51,030 nt of DNA, taken from an uncultured SAR116 cluster alpha proteobacterium. GTDB taxonomy: Bacteria; Pseudomonadota; Alphaproteobacteria; Puniceispirillales; Marisalimonadaceae. The position numbers were made by a program, and so were the translations under genes. Below are positions 18,662-29,747 of this stretch, piece after piece. The notes beneath the pieces were generated by a model. The model worked only from the letters and a program-made list of their open reading frames with translations, made no database searches and was not told the DNA's origin. The stretch's first letter is position 1; each line of letters starts with the position of its first letter. Where the stretch lies: assembly GCA_902550555.1 (NCBI GenBank), contig CACCZR010000012.1, positions 1-51,030 on the forward strand. The letters run 5' to 3'.

Positions 18662-19276
18662 TTAATGTGCAAATATATCTAATTCTTGAAATCCTTCTAA
18701 ATCTAATTTGACACGTGTTTTTAAGCTTTCAAAACATTCAAGAGCTAAATTCATTTTTCCTTCTCTTTGAAGGATTTCATCTAACTGTATTTTTAGTTTA
18801 TGAAGAAACAATACATCTTGTGCGGCATATTCGAGTTGATTTTTTGATAACCTTTTTGCGCCCCAATCAGAGGTTTGATTAAACTTATCAAGTTCTATAT
18901 TTAGTAAATCTTTACATAAATCCTTTAAACCATGTTTTGCACCAAATGTTCTAGCCAATTTTGAAGCTATTTTTGTACAATATATTGGACCAGTAACTGT
19001 ACAAACATTTTTTTGAAGCATAGCTAAATCAAATCTTCCAAAATGAAAAATCTTAGTAATGTTTTTGTTTTGTAATAATTTAATCAAGTTTGAGGGTTTT
19101 TCTTTTGAATCTTTTAATAATTGTAATAAATGAGCAATATTATCTCCAGAACAAACTTGTATTAAACAAAGTCTATCTCTATTCAAATTTAATCCCATGG
19201 TTTCAGTATCAATTCCAACAATTTTTTTAAATTTTAATGTTGCTGGAAAATCATTTTTGTATAATTTATACTTCAT
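18662..19276 (-). CDS. rnd: ribonuclease D (short, exonuclease domain only)
   Basis: DEDD-family 3'-5' exoribonuclease of tRNA maturation. The first motif is VGIDTETMGL (D23, E25), the second lies around FHFGRFDLAML and the third around YAAQDVLFL. At 204 residues it contains only the exonuclease domain and lacks the HRDC domains of the roughly 375-residue enterobacterial enzyme; this short form is common in alphaproteobacteria. It begins the lpt run and diverges from the NDUFA9-like gene with 35 bases between starts. Confidence 0.88.
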   Translation of the reverse strand: MKYKLYKNDFPATLKFKKIVGIDTETMGLNLNRDRLCLIQVCSGDNIAHLLQLLKDSKEKPSNLIKLLQNKNITKIFHFGRFDLAMLQKNVCTVTGPIYCTKIASKLARTFGAKHGLKDLCKDLLNIELDKFNQTSDWGAKRLSKNQLEYAAQDVLFLHKLKIQLDEILQREGKMNLALECFESLKTRVKLDLEGFQELDIFAH

Positions 19277-19311
19277 TATAATATTATTAATATAATTTAG
19301 AGTAAATTTGA

Positions 19312-20238
19312 ATGCAAAACTTTCTTAAAAATAAAAAATTTTTAATTCTAGGTGGATCAGGGTTTGTCGGCAAATCGATCACACAGAAACTTTTAGCTAA
19401 AGGATCCAGAGTTGTAGTTTTAACAAGAAGCTCAAATAAAATTAAGTCATTAAAAGTTTCAGGTTATCCTGGACAATTAGAAATTATATCTGGAAATATT
19501 TTTGAAGATGGTTTGTTAGAATTTTTAATTAAAGATAAATATGCAGTAATAAATTTATGTGGAGTATTATTCGAAAGGAATAAAAATGAATTTAATACAA
19601 TTCATAATTTTTTGCCTGATATGATAAGTAAATTATGTAAAAAACATAATGTTAATAAATTTATTCATATCTCAGCACTTGGAGTTTCAAAAGACTCACC
19701 TAGCAAATATTCATTTACAAAAGCACTTGGTGAAGAGAATATTAAGAAAAATTTTAAATCTTCTATAATACTAAGACCTTCAATAATTTATGGCAATGGG
19801 GATAATTTTTTTGGTTTATTTTCAAAAATATCCAAATTTGCTCCTGTTATCCCAATTATTGGACCTAATGCAATGTTTCAACCAGTTTACGTGAATGATG
19901 TAGCATTAGCAGTTATTGAAACACTTAAAATTAACAACAATAAACCTAAAATTTTTAACATTTGCGGTCCAAAACAATATTCTTTTTATGAATTAATTAA
20001 GACTTTACTCTCCTTTCTTAAAAGAAAAAGAATTTTGATTAAAGTTAGTCCAAAACTAATGATGTTCCCAGGCTTGGTTTTGCAGACTTTTCCAAATCCT
20101 CCATTTACATATGATCAAATGAAACTTCTTTTAAAAGATAATGTATCAGATGGACTTTATCCAGAATTAGAAGATTTAAAAATTAAACCAGTTTTGCTAG
20201 AAACTAAGCTTAAAGAATTAATAAATTTTTACACTTAA
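19312..20238 (+). CDS. NAD(P)-binding protein of the complex I NDUFA9 subunit family
   Basis: An atypical short-chain dehydrogenase/epimerase of 308 residues. The dinucleotide motif ILGGSGFVG is at residues 12-20. HISALGVSKDSPSKY carries the position of the usual YxxxK, here Y-S-F-T-K, and ILRPSIIYG and FQPVYVNDVA follow, all as in NDUFA9-like proteins. In mitochondria the homologue is an accessory complex I subunit; bacterial members may serve quinone or lipid metabolism. Its stop codon overlaps the uppP stop by four bases (convergent). Specific role unproven. Confidence 0.82.
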   Translation: MQNFLKNKKFLILGGSGFVGKSITQKLLAKGSRVVVLTRSSNKIKSLKVSGYPGQLEIISGNIFEDGLLEFLIKDKYAVINLCGVLFERNKNEFNTIHNFLPDMISKLCKKHNVNKFIHISALGVSKDSPSKYSFTKALGEENIKKNFKSSIILRPSIIYGNGDNFFGLFSKISKFAPVIPIIGPNAMFQPVYVNDVALAVIETLKINNNKPKIFNICGPKQYSFYELIKTLLSFLKRKRILIKVSPKLMMFPGLVLQTFPNPPFTYDQMKLLLKDNVSDGLYPELEDLKIKPVLLETKLKELINFYT

Positions 20239-21020
20239 TTTAGATATATAAAGAGCAAAATAATTAAGCCAAGAAAAACTCTATATATGACAAATATTTT
20301 AAGAGATATTTTTTCTATATAATTCATAAATAATTTGATTGTAGTTAGAGCTACAATGAAAGTTAATATTATTCCAATTAAATACACCTCAATAAAAATA
20401 AATTCATCATTAATGTATAATTTTACTAGTTCTAGAATAGTTGCTGAAATAATTACAGGTATAGATAAAAATAAAGAAAATTTAGAAGAATTAAATCGAT
20501 TATATCCAAGAAACCTTCCTGCAGTTATTACAGCTCCTGAACGACTAACACCAGGGATAATTGCTAATGCCTGAAAAACGCCTATTAAAAAGGCATCTTT
20601 TAAATTAATTTCTTTTTTTGTTATTTTTTTTAAGTCAGATAAACCTAATAAAATTCCGAATAAAAGAGTTGTCCATCCTATTAAAATAATTGCATTGCCG
20701 AAATCTATTTTTATTAAAGTTATGACTGCACCAAAAACTATGACTGGGATAGTACCTATTAACATCAATTTTATAAACATTACACTTAAGGATTTGTTCT
20801 TATTATGAAAAAAATTTTTTATATAAAAAATTAAATCTTTTTTTAAATAATATAAAACAGCTAAAAGACATCCGAAATGTAAGCAGACATCAAAAGATCT
20901 TCCTTGATAAGGATTTTCATTAAAAAATGGAATTAATATCAAATGTGCACTAGATGAGATAGGAATAAACTCTGTGATTCCTTGAATTATTGATAATATG
21001 ATTAAAAAAGTTAGGGACAT
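20235..21020 (-). CDS. uppP: undecaprenyl-diphosphatase
   Basis: Integral membrane phosphatase (BacA family) that recycles undecaprenyl pyrophosphate for peptidoglycan and lipopolysaccharide synthesis. Both active-site motifs are present: GITEFIPISSSAH at residues 14-26 and GVSRSGAV near residue 156. About eight hydrophobic helices span the 261 residues. It converges on the NDUFA9-like gene with a four-base overlap and diverges from gltB across 112 bases. Confidence 0.95.
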   Translation of the reverse strand: MSLTFLIILSIIQGITEFIPISSSAHLILIPFFNENPYQGRSFDVCLHFGCLLAVLYYLKKDLIFYIKNFFHNKNKSLSVMFIKLMLIGTIPVIVFGAVITLIKIDFGNAIILIGWTTLLFGILLGLSDLKKITKKEINLKDAFLIGVFQALAIIPGVSRSGAVITAGRFLGYNRFNSSKFSLFLSIPVIISATILELVKLYINDEFIFIEVYLIGIILTFIVALTTIKLFMNYIEKISLKIFVIYRVFLGLIILLFIYLN

Positions 21021-21132
21021 AAACTTTATTTTTCCATTAAAGTATGATATTAGAATAAATTCTTCTTAATGGAATTATTAATATAATAATCCTTGATATT
21101 AAAGTTTAAATTATTAACTGAATTATAGTCGT

Positions 21133-24100
21133 ATGAAAAAAGAAATATTTAAAAGAATTGGTTTTCCCGAAAAAAAAGGGCTTTACGATCCATCTTTCGA
21201 AAAAGATGCCTGTGGTTTTGGATTTATTGCTGATATCAATAATGAACCAAAACACCAAATTGTTCATCAAGCTCTAGATATCGTCCACAAATTAGATCAT
21301 CGTGGAGCAATTGGCGCCGATCCATTAGCAGGTGATGGAGCAGGAATTCTTATACAATTACCCGATAAATTTTTTAGAGATTATTTTAAAAATCAGAAAA
21401 TTTCTTTACCAGAGTTAGGTGATTATGCTGTTGGTATGGTTTTTTTACCAAATGATATAACAAGATCAAGTATTGCACAAAAAGCTGTTGAACAAGCTGT
21501 TTCAGATGAAGGTCAAATATTCATTGGTTGGAGAGATGTACCAACTGACGATACTGTGCTTGGTAACTCTGTTATAAATAATAAACCTACTATTAAACAA
21601 TTTTTTATCCAAAGAAGTAGCAAATGTAAAGATGAGAACCATTTTCAAAGAAAACTGTACGTTATAAGAAAAACTGTCCATAAAAAAATTCATCAAAGTA
21701 ATTTGTTAGAATGGGAAGATTTCTACATTGTATCACTCTCTACTAGAACGATTGTATTTAAGGGAATGGTATTAGCTCCAAATTTATCTAAATTTTATGT
21801 TGATTTTCAAGACACTAAATTTGAAACTGCAATAGCTTTGTTTCATCAAAGATTTTCAACAAACACTTTTCCATCTTGGCGTTTGGCTCAACCATTTAGA
21901 TATTTATGTCATAATGGTGAGATTAATACAGTTAAAGGAAACATCAATTGGATGAATTCTAGAAAACACAGTATGAAATCAAAAACACTTGGAGATGATT
22001 TAGATAAACTTTGGCCTATTATTGAAAATTCACCATCTGATTCTTCAACATTTGATAATGCTCTAGAACTATTAGTTATGGGAGGATACTCTCTACCACA
22101 CGCTATGATGCTTATGATTCCTGAAGCTTGGAAAGATAATGATTCTATGGACGCAGAGAGAAAAGCTTTTTATGAGTATTATTCAGCACTTATTGAACCA
22201 TGGGATGGTCCAGCTGCAATGGCATTTACCGATGGAAAACAAATTGCTGCTACCTTAGATAGAAACGGATTAAGACCTGCAAGATATATAGTTACTGATG
22301 ATAATTTGATTATTATGGCATCTGAAGTAGGTGTCCTTCCGGAAATTCCAGAAGAAAAGATTGTAAAAAAATGGAGATTACAACCAGGAAAAATGCTCTT
22401 GGTAGATTTAGAAAAAAATAAAATAATATCTGACGAAGACTTAAAAGATGATCTGAAAAGAACACATCCATATACAGAATGGCTTAAGTCTAACCAAATA
22501 TTACTCTCTGATGTACCTAAAGAAATTGGACCAATGACACCAGATGAGAAATCACTTTTAAATTTACAAAAAGCTTTTGGTTATACACAAGAAGATTTAA
22601 AATTTTTTCTTGAGCCTATGATTAAATCTGGAGAAGATCCAATTGGGTCAATGGGTAGAGATATCCCATTAGCTGCATTATCTAACAAGAGTAGGTTATT
22701 ATATGACTATTTTTTTCAAAATTTCGCTCAAGTAACTAATCCACCCATTGATCCCATAAGAGAGGAGCTTGTAATGTCTTTGGTCAGTTTTATTGGCCCT
22801 AGACCTAATTTACTTGATCTAACATCTGGTGGTAAACAAAAAAGATTAGAAGTTGATCAACCCATATTAACAAATACAGATCTTGAGAGAATTAGAAGAA
22901 TTGAAAATCATTTAAGCGGATCATTTAAAACATTAACTTTGAGTATTTGCTATAAAAAAGACAAAAATACAGTTGATATTGATAGCATAATTTCGTCTTT
23001 ATGTAGCATGGCTGAAAAAGCTGTTAGTGAAAATGACTATAATATTCTAATTCTGTCAGATAGAAACGTTGATGAAGGTCACATTGCCTTACCTGCTTTA
23101 TTAGCAACTGGAGCTGTTCATCATCACCTTATAAAAAAAGGTTTAAGAACAGATGTGGGTATTGTAGTTGAAACTGGTGAGGCTCGAAGGGTTCATGATA
23201 TTTGTCTTCTTGCTGGATATGGAGCTGAAGCTATAAATCCATATCTTGCTTTTTACACTTTATCAAACATCATTTCAAAAAGTAAAATTAATGTTTTAGA
23301 AGATGAGGCATCAAAAAAATATATTAAAGCTCTTAATAAAGGCATGCTTAAGGTTATGTCTAAAATGGGGATATCTACATTTCAATCTTATTGTGGCGCT
23401 CAAATTTTTGATGCAGTAGGACTTAGTTCGGATGTAGTAGAAAAATTTTTTGCTGGTACTGCAACTCGAATTGAGGGTGTAAACCTTAAAGAAATTCAAA
23501 GTGAAACTGAAGAAAGACATTTTAACGCATTTAAAGATAATTTTGAATATGATAATGTTTTAAATATAGGTGGTGATCTTAGTTTTAGACTAAACGGTGA
23601 AAATCATGTATGGACGCCAGAAACAATTGGAATGCTTCAACACGCAGTTAGAAGTGCTGATTATTCTATTTTTAAAAAATATTCTAATAAGATTAACAAT
23701 CAAACAGAAAATTTTAAAAGTCTCAGAGGTTTATTCAAGTTTAAAAATGTAAACAAACCAATACACATAGATGAGGTTGAACCAACATCTGAAATAGTAA
23801 AGAGATTCGCAACTGGTGCTATGTCTTTAGGATCTATTTCCACAGAAGCACATTCTACTCTTGCGATCGCTATGAATAGATTAGGTGGGAGATCAAATAC
23901 TGGAGAAGGCGGTGAAGAACCATCAAGATTTAAAGAACTGCCAAATGGTGATTCAATGAAATCAAGAATTAAGCAGGTTGCATCTGGTAGATTCGGCGTG
24001 ACAACCGAGTATTTGGTGAATGCTACGGATATTCAAATTAAAATGGCTCAAGGAGCTAAGCCTGGTGAAGGAGGTCAATTGCCAGGACATAAAGTTGATA

Positions 24101-25749
24101 AATTTATCGCTAAAGTTAGACATTCAACTCCTGGTGTTGGATTGATTTCACCACCGCCTCATCATGACATTTATTCAATTGAAGATTTAGCTCAACTTAT
24201 ATTTGATTTAAAAAATGTAAATCCTGAAGCCAGGATTTCTGTAAAGCTTGTCTCTGAGGTAGGTGTTGGCACTGTAGCCGCTGGAGTAAGTAAAGCACAT
24301 GCTGATCATGTTACAATCTCAGGGCATGATGGAGGAACAGGAGCCAGTCCATTAACATCAGTTCTAAATGCTGGAGGTCCTTGGGAGATAGGTTTATCAG
24401 AAACTCATCAAACTTTAGTAACAAATGGTTTAAGAGGAAGAATAGCTGTACAAGTTGATGGTGGATTAAGAACAGGTAGAGATGTTGTGATTGGAGCAAT
24501 TCTGGGTGCCGATGAATTTGGTTTTGCTACTGCGGCATTAATATCCGAGGGATGTATAATGATGAGAAAATGTCACCTGAACACGTGCCCAGTTGGGGTT
24601 GCAACTCAAGATCCTGAACTAAGAAAAAATTTTACGGGTCAACCTGATCATGTCGTAAACTTTTTTGTATTTATAGCTGATGAAGTCAGAGAAATTATGG
24701 CAGATCTTGGAATTAAAAAATTTGATGACCTAATTGGACAAAGAAAATACTTAGATTTTGAAGTAGCAAAAAACCACTGGAAAGCCCATAATCTTGATTT
24801 ATCTGATGTCATTTTTGAAATTGAAAATAAAGAGAATATAAGTATTTATAATAATGAGAAACAAGATCACAGCCTTGAGAAAGTTTTAGATCATACCCTC
24901 ATTAGAGATTCCAAAAATGCTTTAGAAAATAAAAAAAGAGTTAGTTTAAAATACAATATTTTCAATATAGATAGAACCGTTGGAGGAATGTTATCAGGAC
25001 AAGTTGCTTTAAAATATGGTCATGAAGGGTTGCCAAAAAATACCATAAATATAGATTTTTCTGGTAATGCGGGTCAAAGTTTTGGTGCTTGGTTAGCCAA
25101 AGGAATAACATTAAATTTATCTGGTGATGCCAATGATTATGTTGGCAAGGGATTATCAGGTGGGATTATATCAATCAAAAAAAATATAAATAGCAAATTA
25201 ATTTCTGATCAAAATATTATTGCTGGAAATACTTTACTTTATGGTGCTATTTCAGGTGAATGTTATATTAATGGCGTAGTTGGCGAAAGATTTGCTGTTA
25301 GAAATTCTGGAGCAACTGCCATTGTTGAAGGTTGTGGTGATCATGGTGCAGAGTACATGACAGGTGGTGTAGTTGTTATTTTAGGACAAACTGGGAGAAA
25401 TTTTGCAGCTGGAATGTCTGGAGGTATTGCATATATATATGATAAAGACGATGAATTTACAAAAAAATGCAATATGGCTATGGTAGAAGTAGATATATTA
25501 AAAAGAGCAAATTTAAATGATGATTTTAATGAGGAATTAATTGATAAAAACTTGTTAGATTTTGATGAGATTAGATTAAAAAAAATAATACAAAATCATG
25601 TTAAGATGACAAGTAGTGTAAAAGGTGAGGATATTTTAAGTAATTGGGATAAGGAGGTTTCTAATTTTAAAAAAGTTATGCCAACTGAATTTAAACGTGT
25701 TCTTACAAGTTATAAAAAAGAAAATATGAGTAAGGTTGCAGGAGAATAA
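21133..25749 (+). CDS. gltB: glutamate synthase (NADPH) large chain
   Basis: Transfers the glutamine amide to 2-oxoglutarate, the main ammonia-assimilation route together with glutamine synthetase. After a 26-residue propeptide the predicted catalytic nucleophile is C27 in DACGFGF, starting the class II amidotransferase domain. The central domain, FMN/2-oxoglutarate barrel ([11 protein letters not shown]), the 3Fe-4S cysteines in [13 protein letters not shown], and the C-terminal beta-helix GXGXG domain ([11 protein letters not shown]) follow. At 1538 residues it is full length. gltD follows after one base. The 112-base upstream region has no promoter I can defend. Confidence 0.98.
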   Translation: MKKEIFKRIGFPEKKGLYDPSFEKDACGFGFIADINNEPKHQIVHQALDIVHKLDHRGAIGADPLAGDGAGILIQLPDKFFRDYFKNQKISLPELGDYAVGMVFLPNDITRSSIAQKAVEQAVSDEGQIFIGWRDVPTDDTVLGNSVINNKPTIKQFFIQRSSKCKDENHFQRKLYVIRKTVHKKIHQSNLLEWEDFYIVSLSTRTIVFKGMVLAPNLSKFYVDFQDTKFETAIALFHQRFSTNTFPSWRLAQPFRYLCHNGEINTVKGNINWMNSRKHSMKSKTLGDDLDKLWPIIENSPSDSSTFDNALELLVMGGYSLPHAMMLMIPEAWKDNDSMDAERKAFYEYYSALIEPWDGPAAMAFTDGKQIAATLDRNGLRPARYIVTDDNLIIMASEVGVLPEIPEEKIVKKWRLQPGKMLLVDLEKNKIISDEDLKDDLKRTHPYTEWLKSNQILLSDVPKEIGPMTPDEKSLLNLQKAFGYTQEDLKFFLEPMIKSGEDPIGSMGRDIPLAALSNKSRLLYDYFFQNFAQVTNPPIDPIREELVMSLVSFIGPRPNLLDLTSGGKQKRLEVDQPILTNTDLERIRRIENHLSGSFKTLTLSICYKKDKNTVDIDSIISSLCSMAEKAVSENDYNILILSDRNVDEGHIALPALLATGAVHHHLIKKGLRTDVGIVVETGEARRVHDICLLAGYGAEAINPYLAFYTLSNIISKSKINVLEDEASKKYIKALNKGMLKVMSKMGISTFQSYCGAQIFDAVGLSSDVVEKFFAGTATRIEGVNLKEIQSETEERHFNAFKDNFEYDNVLNIGGDLSFRLNGENHVWTPETIGMLQHAVRSADYSIFKKYSNKINNQTENFKSLRGLFKFKNVNKPIHIDEVEPTSEIVKRFATGAMSLGSISTEAHSTLAIAMNRLGGRSNTGEGGEEPSRFKELPNGDSMKSRIKQVASGRFGVTTEYLVNATDIQIKMAQGAKPGEGGQLPGHKVDKFIAKVRHSTPGVGLISPPPHHDIYSIEDLAQLIFDLKNVNPEARISVKLVSEVGVGTVAAGVSKAHADHVTISGHDGGTGASPLTSVLNAGGPWEIGLSETHQTLVTNGLRGRIAVQVDGGLRTGRDVVIGAILGADEFGFATAALISEGCIMMRKCHLNTCPVGVATQDPELRKNFTGQPDHVVNFFVFIADEVREIMADLGIKKFDDLIGQRKYLDFEVAKNHWKAHNLDLSDVIFEIENKENISIYNNEKQDHSLEKVLDHTLIRDSKNALENKKRVSLKYNIFNIDRTVGGMLSGQVALKYGHEGLPKNTINIDFSGNAGQSFGAWLAKGITLNLSGDANDYVGKGLSGGIISIKKNINSKLISDQNIIAGNTLLYGAISGECYINGVVGERFAVRNSGATAIVEGCGDHGAEYMTGGVVVILGQTGRNFAAGMSGGIAYIYDKDDEFTKKCNMAMVEVDILKRANLNDDFNEELIDKNLLDFDEIRLKKIIQNHVKMTSSVKGEDILSNWDKEVSNFKKVMPTEFKRVLTSYKKENMSKVAGE

Positions 25750-25750
25750 A

Positions 25751-27181
25751 ATGGGTAATCCAACAGGGTTTTTAGAAATTGATAAAAAAGAGAGATATTA
25801 TGAAGATCCTAAAGATCGACTTAAACATTTTAAGGAGTTTATTGTTCCTTTGACTAATGAGGAAGTTTCTAAACAGGGTTCTAGATGCATGGACTGTGGT
25901 ATACCCTATTGTCATCAAGGGTGTCCAGTTAACAATCTTATACCTGATTGGAATGATTTAGTTTATAAGCATGAATGGAAAAAGGCATTAGACACATTAC
26001 ATTCAACCAATAATTTTCCAGAATTTACTGGTAGAATTTGTCCTGCCCCATGCGAAGCTGCCTGCACCCTTAATTTGACAGACAATCCTGTATCAATAAA
26101 AACTATTGAATGTTCAATTGTAGACTATGGTTGGGAAAAAGGTTGGATAAAACCCCAACTCCCAAAAAAACATACGGATAAAAAAGTAGCAATTATTGGT
26201 TCTGGACCAGCTGGATTAGCATGTGCACAGCAATTAGCAAGATTAGGACATGGTGTTGTAGTATACGAAAAAAATGAAAGAATTGGTGGTCTTCTTAGAA
26301 TAGGAATTCCTGATTTTAAAATGGAAAAAACATTGATTGATAGAAGAATGGCACAAATGCAATCAGAAGGCGTGGAATTCAAAACTAACAGTAAAATAGG
26401 TGATAATATTTCTACTAATGAAATAATTGATAATTTTGATGCTGTTTCCCTATGTATTGGTAGCGAAGTTCCAAGAGATTTAGAAGTTAAAGGTCGAAAT
26501 TTAAAGGGTATTCATTTTGCAATGGATTTTCTATCACAACAAAATGATATGGTGGCTGGAAAAACAATTTCAAATGATGTACTTATTTCAGCTAAAGGAA
26601 AAAAAGTACTTGTTATTGGTGGAGGTGATACTGGTTCTGACTGTGTTGGCACCTCGAATAGACAAGGTGCAACATCTGTTCATCAGTTAGAATTGTTACC
26701 TCAACCTCCAGTTAACGAAAATAAACAATTAACTTGGCCTAATTGGCCTATGAAATTAAGAACCTCTACTTCTCATCAGGAAGGTTGTGAAAGACAATGG
26801 TCAGTTCTAACAAAATCATTTAAAGGTAATGAAAATGGTGAGGTCACTAAACTTATCTGTGTGGAAGTTGAATGGAAAAAAAGCGAAGATGGGTCTATGA
26901 AAATGATTGAAATAGAAGACTCTGAATTTATTATTGAAGCTGATCTTGTTCTTCTTGCAATGGGATTTGTTCATCCAATACATGAAGGTTTAGTTAACAA
27001 TTTAAGCTTAAAATTAGACCAGAGAGGTAATGTTGAAGCTGACGAGATAAGTTTTAAAACATCATCTGATAAAGTTTTTGTTGCAGGTGATTGCAGAAGG
27101 GGGCAGTCATTAGTCGTTTGGGCTATTAGTGAAGGACGTAAATGTGCAGAAAGAATAGATAATTTTCTTAAAGAGAAATGA
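25751..27181 (+). CDS. gltD: glutamate synthase (NADPH) small chain
   Basis: The FAD- and NADPH-binding subunit that feeds electrons to GltB. N-terminal cysteines in [14 protein letters not shown] and CPAPCEAAC hold two 4Fe-4S clusters; FAD-binding [11 protein letters not shown] and NADPH-binding [11 protein letters not shown] follow. I choose ATG 25751 (476 residues), which has GGAG upstream and starts one base after gltB; an in-frame TTG at 25736 lies inside gltB. The adjacency indicates a gltBD operon. Confidence 0.97.
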   Translation: MGNPTGFLEIDKKERYYEDPKDRLKHFKEFIVPLTNEEVSKQGSRCMDCGIPYCHQGCPVNNLIPDWNDLVYKHEWKKALDTLHSTNNFPEFTGRICPAPCEAACTLNLTDNPVSIKTIECSIVDYGWEKGWIKPQLPKKHTDKKVAIIGSGPAGLACAQQLARLGHGVVVYEKNERIGGLLRIGIPDFKMEKTLIDRRMAQMQSEGVEFKTNSKIGDNISTNEIIDNFDAVSLCIGSEVPRDLEVKGRNLKGIHFAMDFLSQQNDMVAGKTISNDVLISAKGKKVLVIGGGDTGSDCVGTSNRQGATSVHQLELLPQPPVNENKQLTWPNWPMKLRTSTSHQEGCERQWSVLTKSFKGNENGEVTKLICVEVEWKKSEDGSMKMIEIEDSEFIIEADLVLLAMGFVHPIHEGLVNNLSLKLDQRGNVEADEISFKTSSDKVFVAGDCRRGQSLVVWAISEGRKCAERIDNFLKEK

Positions 27182-27194
27182 ACTATTTTTATAA

Positions 27195-27857
27195 ATGAAT
27201 AAATTATTTCATTATTTCTTATGCCCTTCATCAAGATTTACAAGAATTATACTAATTGAAAAAAAAATAGATTTTGATTTATTTATTGAGAATTTTACTG
27301 ACCCAACTGAAGATTACTTATTTATAAATCCAGCTGGGTTCTTTCCAGTTTTAAATACATCTTTTAATGAAAATATCGTTGGATCATTAGTTATTGTAGA
27401 GCATCTTCAAAATTTGATGCTCCCACCTTCATTAATGATTAAGAAAAATGAAAATGAAATTAGAAGATTACTTTTTTGGTTTGAAACGAATTTTAAAAAT
27501 GAAGTTATTATTCCATTACTAAAAGAAAAAGTTTTTAAAAGATTTGAAAAAAAATCTGTGCCAAATAGCCAAGTTATTAGAACTGCTAGATCAAATCTGA
27601 AATATCATTTGCAATATTTTAATTATCTTATCAAAGATAATGATTTTTTTGTTGATGATAATTTGAGTTATGTAGATTTATTTTATGGAGCTAGTTTGAC
27701 TGTTTTAGATTATATAGATGAATTAAATTTTTTTGAATTTGAAAAATTAAAAAACTTATACTCAATTGTAAAATCAAGACCAAGTTTTAGAAAAATATTA
27801 GCTGATAGAATTATAGGTGTTAATCCACATTCGGATTATCTCAAATTAGATTATTAA
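27195..27857 (+). CDS. glutathione S-transferase family protein
   Basis: A 220-residue protein with an N-terminal thioredoxin-like GST domain and a C-terminal all-helical domain. Support comes from the CPSSRFTRIILIEKK helix, NPAGFFPVL with the cis-proline, and the GSLVIVEHL segment in place of the usual ES-x-I-x-YL. The helical domain contains the conserved SYVDLFYGA-type motif. It starts 13 bases after gltD and may be cotranscribed. Substrate and even glutathione use are unproven. Confidence 0.82.
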   Translation: MNKLFHYFLCPSSRFTRIILIEKKIDFDLFIENFTDPTEDYLFINPAGFFPVLNTSFNENIVGSLVIVEHLQNLMLPPSLMIKKNENEIRRLLFWFETNFKNEVIIPLLKEKVFKRFEKKSVPNSQVIRTARSNLKYHLQYFNYLIKDNDFFVDDNLSYVDLFYGASLTVLDYIDELNFFEFEKLKNLYSIVKSRPSFRKILADRIIGVNPHSDYLKLDY

Positions 27858-28600
27858 ATTTTCGATATTTTATTAAGGAGAACCTTGATTGTTTCTATTT
27901 CATCATTTTTGGACAATCTATGTTCCCCATATTTTTCAAGTATTAATTTAACATCATTTGATTTAGTTATTTTTTTTAAAACTTTTTCACTTAATTTATA
28001 TGGCACTTCAGTATCCATCATTCCATGATATAGATAAACGCTGCCTTCAAATTCGATTGGTGAGTTCAATACAAGATTATTTTCTCCGTCTTTTATGAAT
28101 TGGTAACTAATTTCAAAATCTTCATTTAATGAAAACTTATTATTGAAAATTACTTCTTCTTTTTTTTGATCAGACAAAGTGCTCCAAATAAGCTCTTTTG
28201 TAAAATCTGGCGCTACGGCAAGACCTATTAAAGAGTGAATATTGACTAATTTTTTTTTTGCTAACGCTAACATGATCCATCCCCCCATAGAAGAACCAAC
28301 CAGTATTTGTGGACCTTTAGTTAATTTAGTAATTATAGTTTTAGTATCTAGTATCCAGTCACTTATTACAAAATCTTTAAATTTTCCAGATGAAACTCCA
28401 TGACCTGAATAATCAAATCTTAGAAAGGAGTGATTATTTTCAACAGCCCATTCTTCGAGTGCAACAGCTTTTTGACCGGTCATATCTGATTTTAACCCTG
28501 ATAAGAAAACTATCCCTAATTTCTCTCCATCAATTTTATTGTATGCAATTGTTTGATTATAATTTGTTTTTAAAAATTTTGTCATGTATATAGATTGCAT
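27854..28600 (-). CDS. alpha/beta hydrolase
   Basis: A serine hydrolase of 248 residues. The nucleophile elbow VGSSMGGW has S104; FDYSGHG lies before it, and the acid and histidine are likely in GMMDTEVPY and GEHRLS near the C-terminus. The family resembles small esterases or thioesterases similar to carboxymethyl- or acyl-protein hydrolases, without a defined substrate. The start may be 28600 or the Met at 28585; neither has a clear ribosome-binding site. The first start lies only five bases from the divergent glycosyltransferase gene. It overlaps the GST stop by four bases. Confidence 0.82.
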   Translation of the reverse strand: MQSIYMTKFLKTNYNQTIAYNKIDGEKLGIVFLSGLKSDMTGQKAVALEEWAVENNHSFLRFDYSGHGVSSGKFKDFVISDWILDTKTIITKLTKGPQILVGSSMGGWIMLALAKKKLVNIHSLIGLAVAPDFTKELIWSTLSDQKKEEVIFNNKFSLNEDFEISYQFIKDGENNLVLNSPIEFEGSVYLYHGMMDTEVPYKLSEKVLKKITKSNDVKLILEKYGEHRLSKNDEIETIKVLLNKISKI

Positions 28601-28605
28601 AGAAT

Positions 28606-29745
28606 ATGTTAAATAACAAAGTAATATTACAAATAGTTCCTGCCCTCAACAATGGTGGAGTTGAAAGAGGAGTTATTGAAACATCGAAATTTCTTGTTAA
28701 AAACAACAATAAATCTATTGTAATTTCCTCTGGTGGAATTTATGAGCATTTAATCTCAAGATATGGAGGAATTTTATATAAATTAGATATTCATTTAAAA
28801 AATCCTTTAAAATGGAAAAAATTAAGAATTAAAGTAGAAGAAATAATTAAAAAAGAAAAAGTTGATTTAATCCATGTTTGCTCAAGAGTCCCAGCATGGG
28901 TTGCTTATCCCATAGCAGAAAATTTAAAAATTCCTTTTGTTACATCTGTACATGGCAGACTAAGAAATCAGAATTTTTTAAAAAATTATTATAATAGTAT
29001 TTTAATCAAAGGTGATGTGATAATTGCAATCTCAAAACACATTAAGGATAATATTGTAAATGTTTTTCCTAATGTGAAAGATAAAGTGGCCATTGTATAT
29101 AGAGGTGTTGATTTAGAAAATTTTAATCTAAATAACATTTCAAATACTAGGATAGTGAACCAAGCTAAATTATTAGGAGTTCGAGATGGTAGTCCTGTAA
29201 TTTTAATGGCCTCAAGACCTAAAGCTTGGAAAGGGCATTTAATATTTATCAAAGCTTTATCAAAAGTCAAAATAGATTATCAATGTTTTCTAATAGGTGC
29301 ACTAGATGGGGATGAAAAATTCAAAAAAAATATTTATAAACAAATTTCCGAACTTAATCTTGGAAATAAAGTAAAATTAACAAAATCTACAAATGATATT
29401 CAATCAGCTTTTGTGTTAAGTGATATTGTGGTAATGCCATCTATTGATCCAGAACCATTTGGTAGAATAATAATTGAGGCTCAAGCTTTAAAAAAAATTG
29501 CAATAGGCTTTGATCATGGAGGTATATCTGAGAGTATTATTGATAATGAAACAGGCCTTTTAGCAAAACCCCTAGACGTAAATGATTTAGGAAAAAAAAT
29601 TGAAACTGCATTACAATTAAATAAAACTCAACGTAAAATTATAAATAATAATGCAATTAAAATTTTAAAAGAAAAATTTAGTTTAGATAAAATGTGTACT
29701 GATACTTTAAATTTGTACAAAAATTGCATAGATAAGTATAATTAA
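28606..29745 (+). CDS. glycosyltransferase family 4 protein
   Basis: A 379-residue GT-B glycosyltransferase. The N-terminal acceptor domain begins [16 protein letters not shown], the donor domain has [11 protein letters not shown] and the [13 protein letters not shown]-x7-E motif that contacts the nucleotide sugar. It probably adds a sugar to a surface glycan or lipopolysaccharide core, by analogy with WaaG-like proteins. No other glycan genes surround it. It starts five bases from the divergent hydrolase and lies two bases before thrS. Confidence 0.86.
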   Translation: MLNNKVILQIVPALNNGGVERGVIETSKFLVKNNNKSIVISSGGIYEHLISRYGGILYKLDIHLKNPLKWKKLRIKVEEIIKKEKVDLIHVCSRVPAWVAYPIAENLKIPFVTSVHGRLRNQNFLKNYYNSILIKGDVIIAISKHIKDNIVNVFPNVKDKVAIVYRGVDLENFNLNNISNTRIVNQAKLLGVRDGSPVILMASRPKAWKGHLIFIKALSKVKIDYQCFLIGALDGDEKFKKNIYKQISELNLGNKVKLTKSTNDIQSAFVLSDIVVMPSIDPEPFGRIIIEAQALKKIAIGFDHGGISESIIDNETGLLAKPLDVNDLGKKIETALQLNKTQRKIINNNAIKILKEKFSLDKMCTDTLNLYKNCIDKYN

Positions 29746-29747
29746 TT

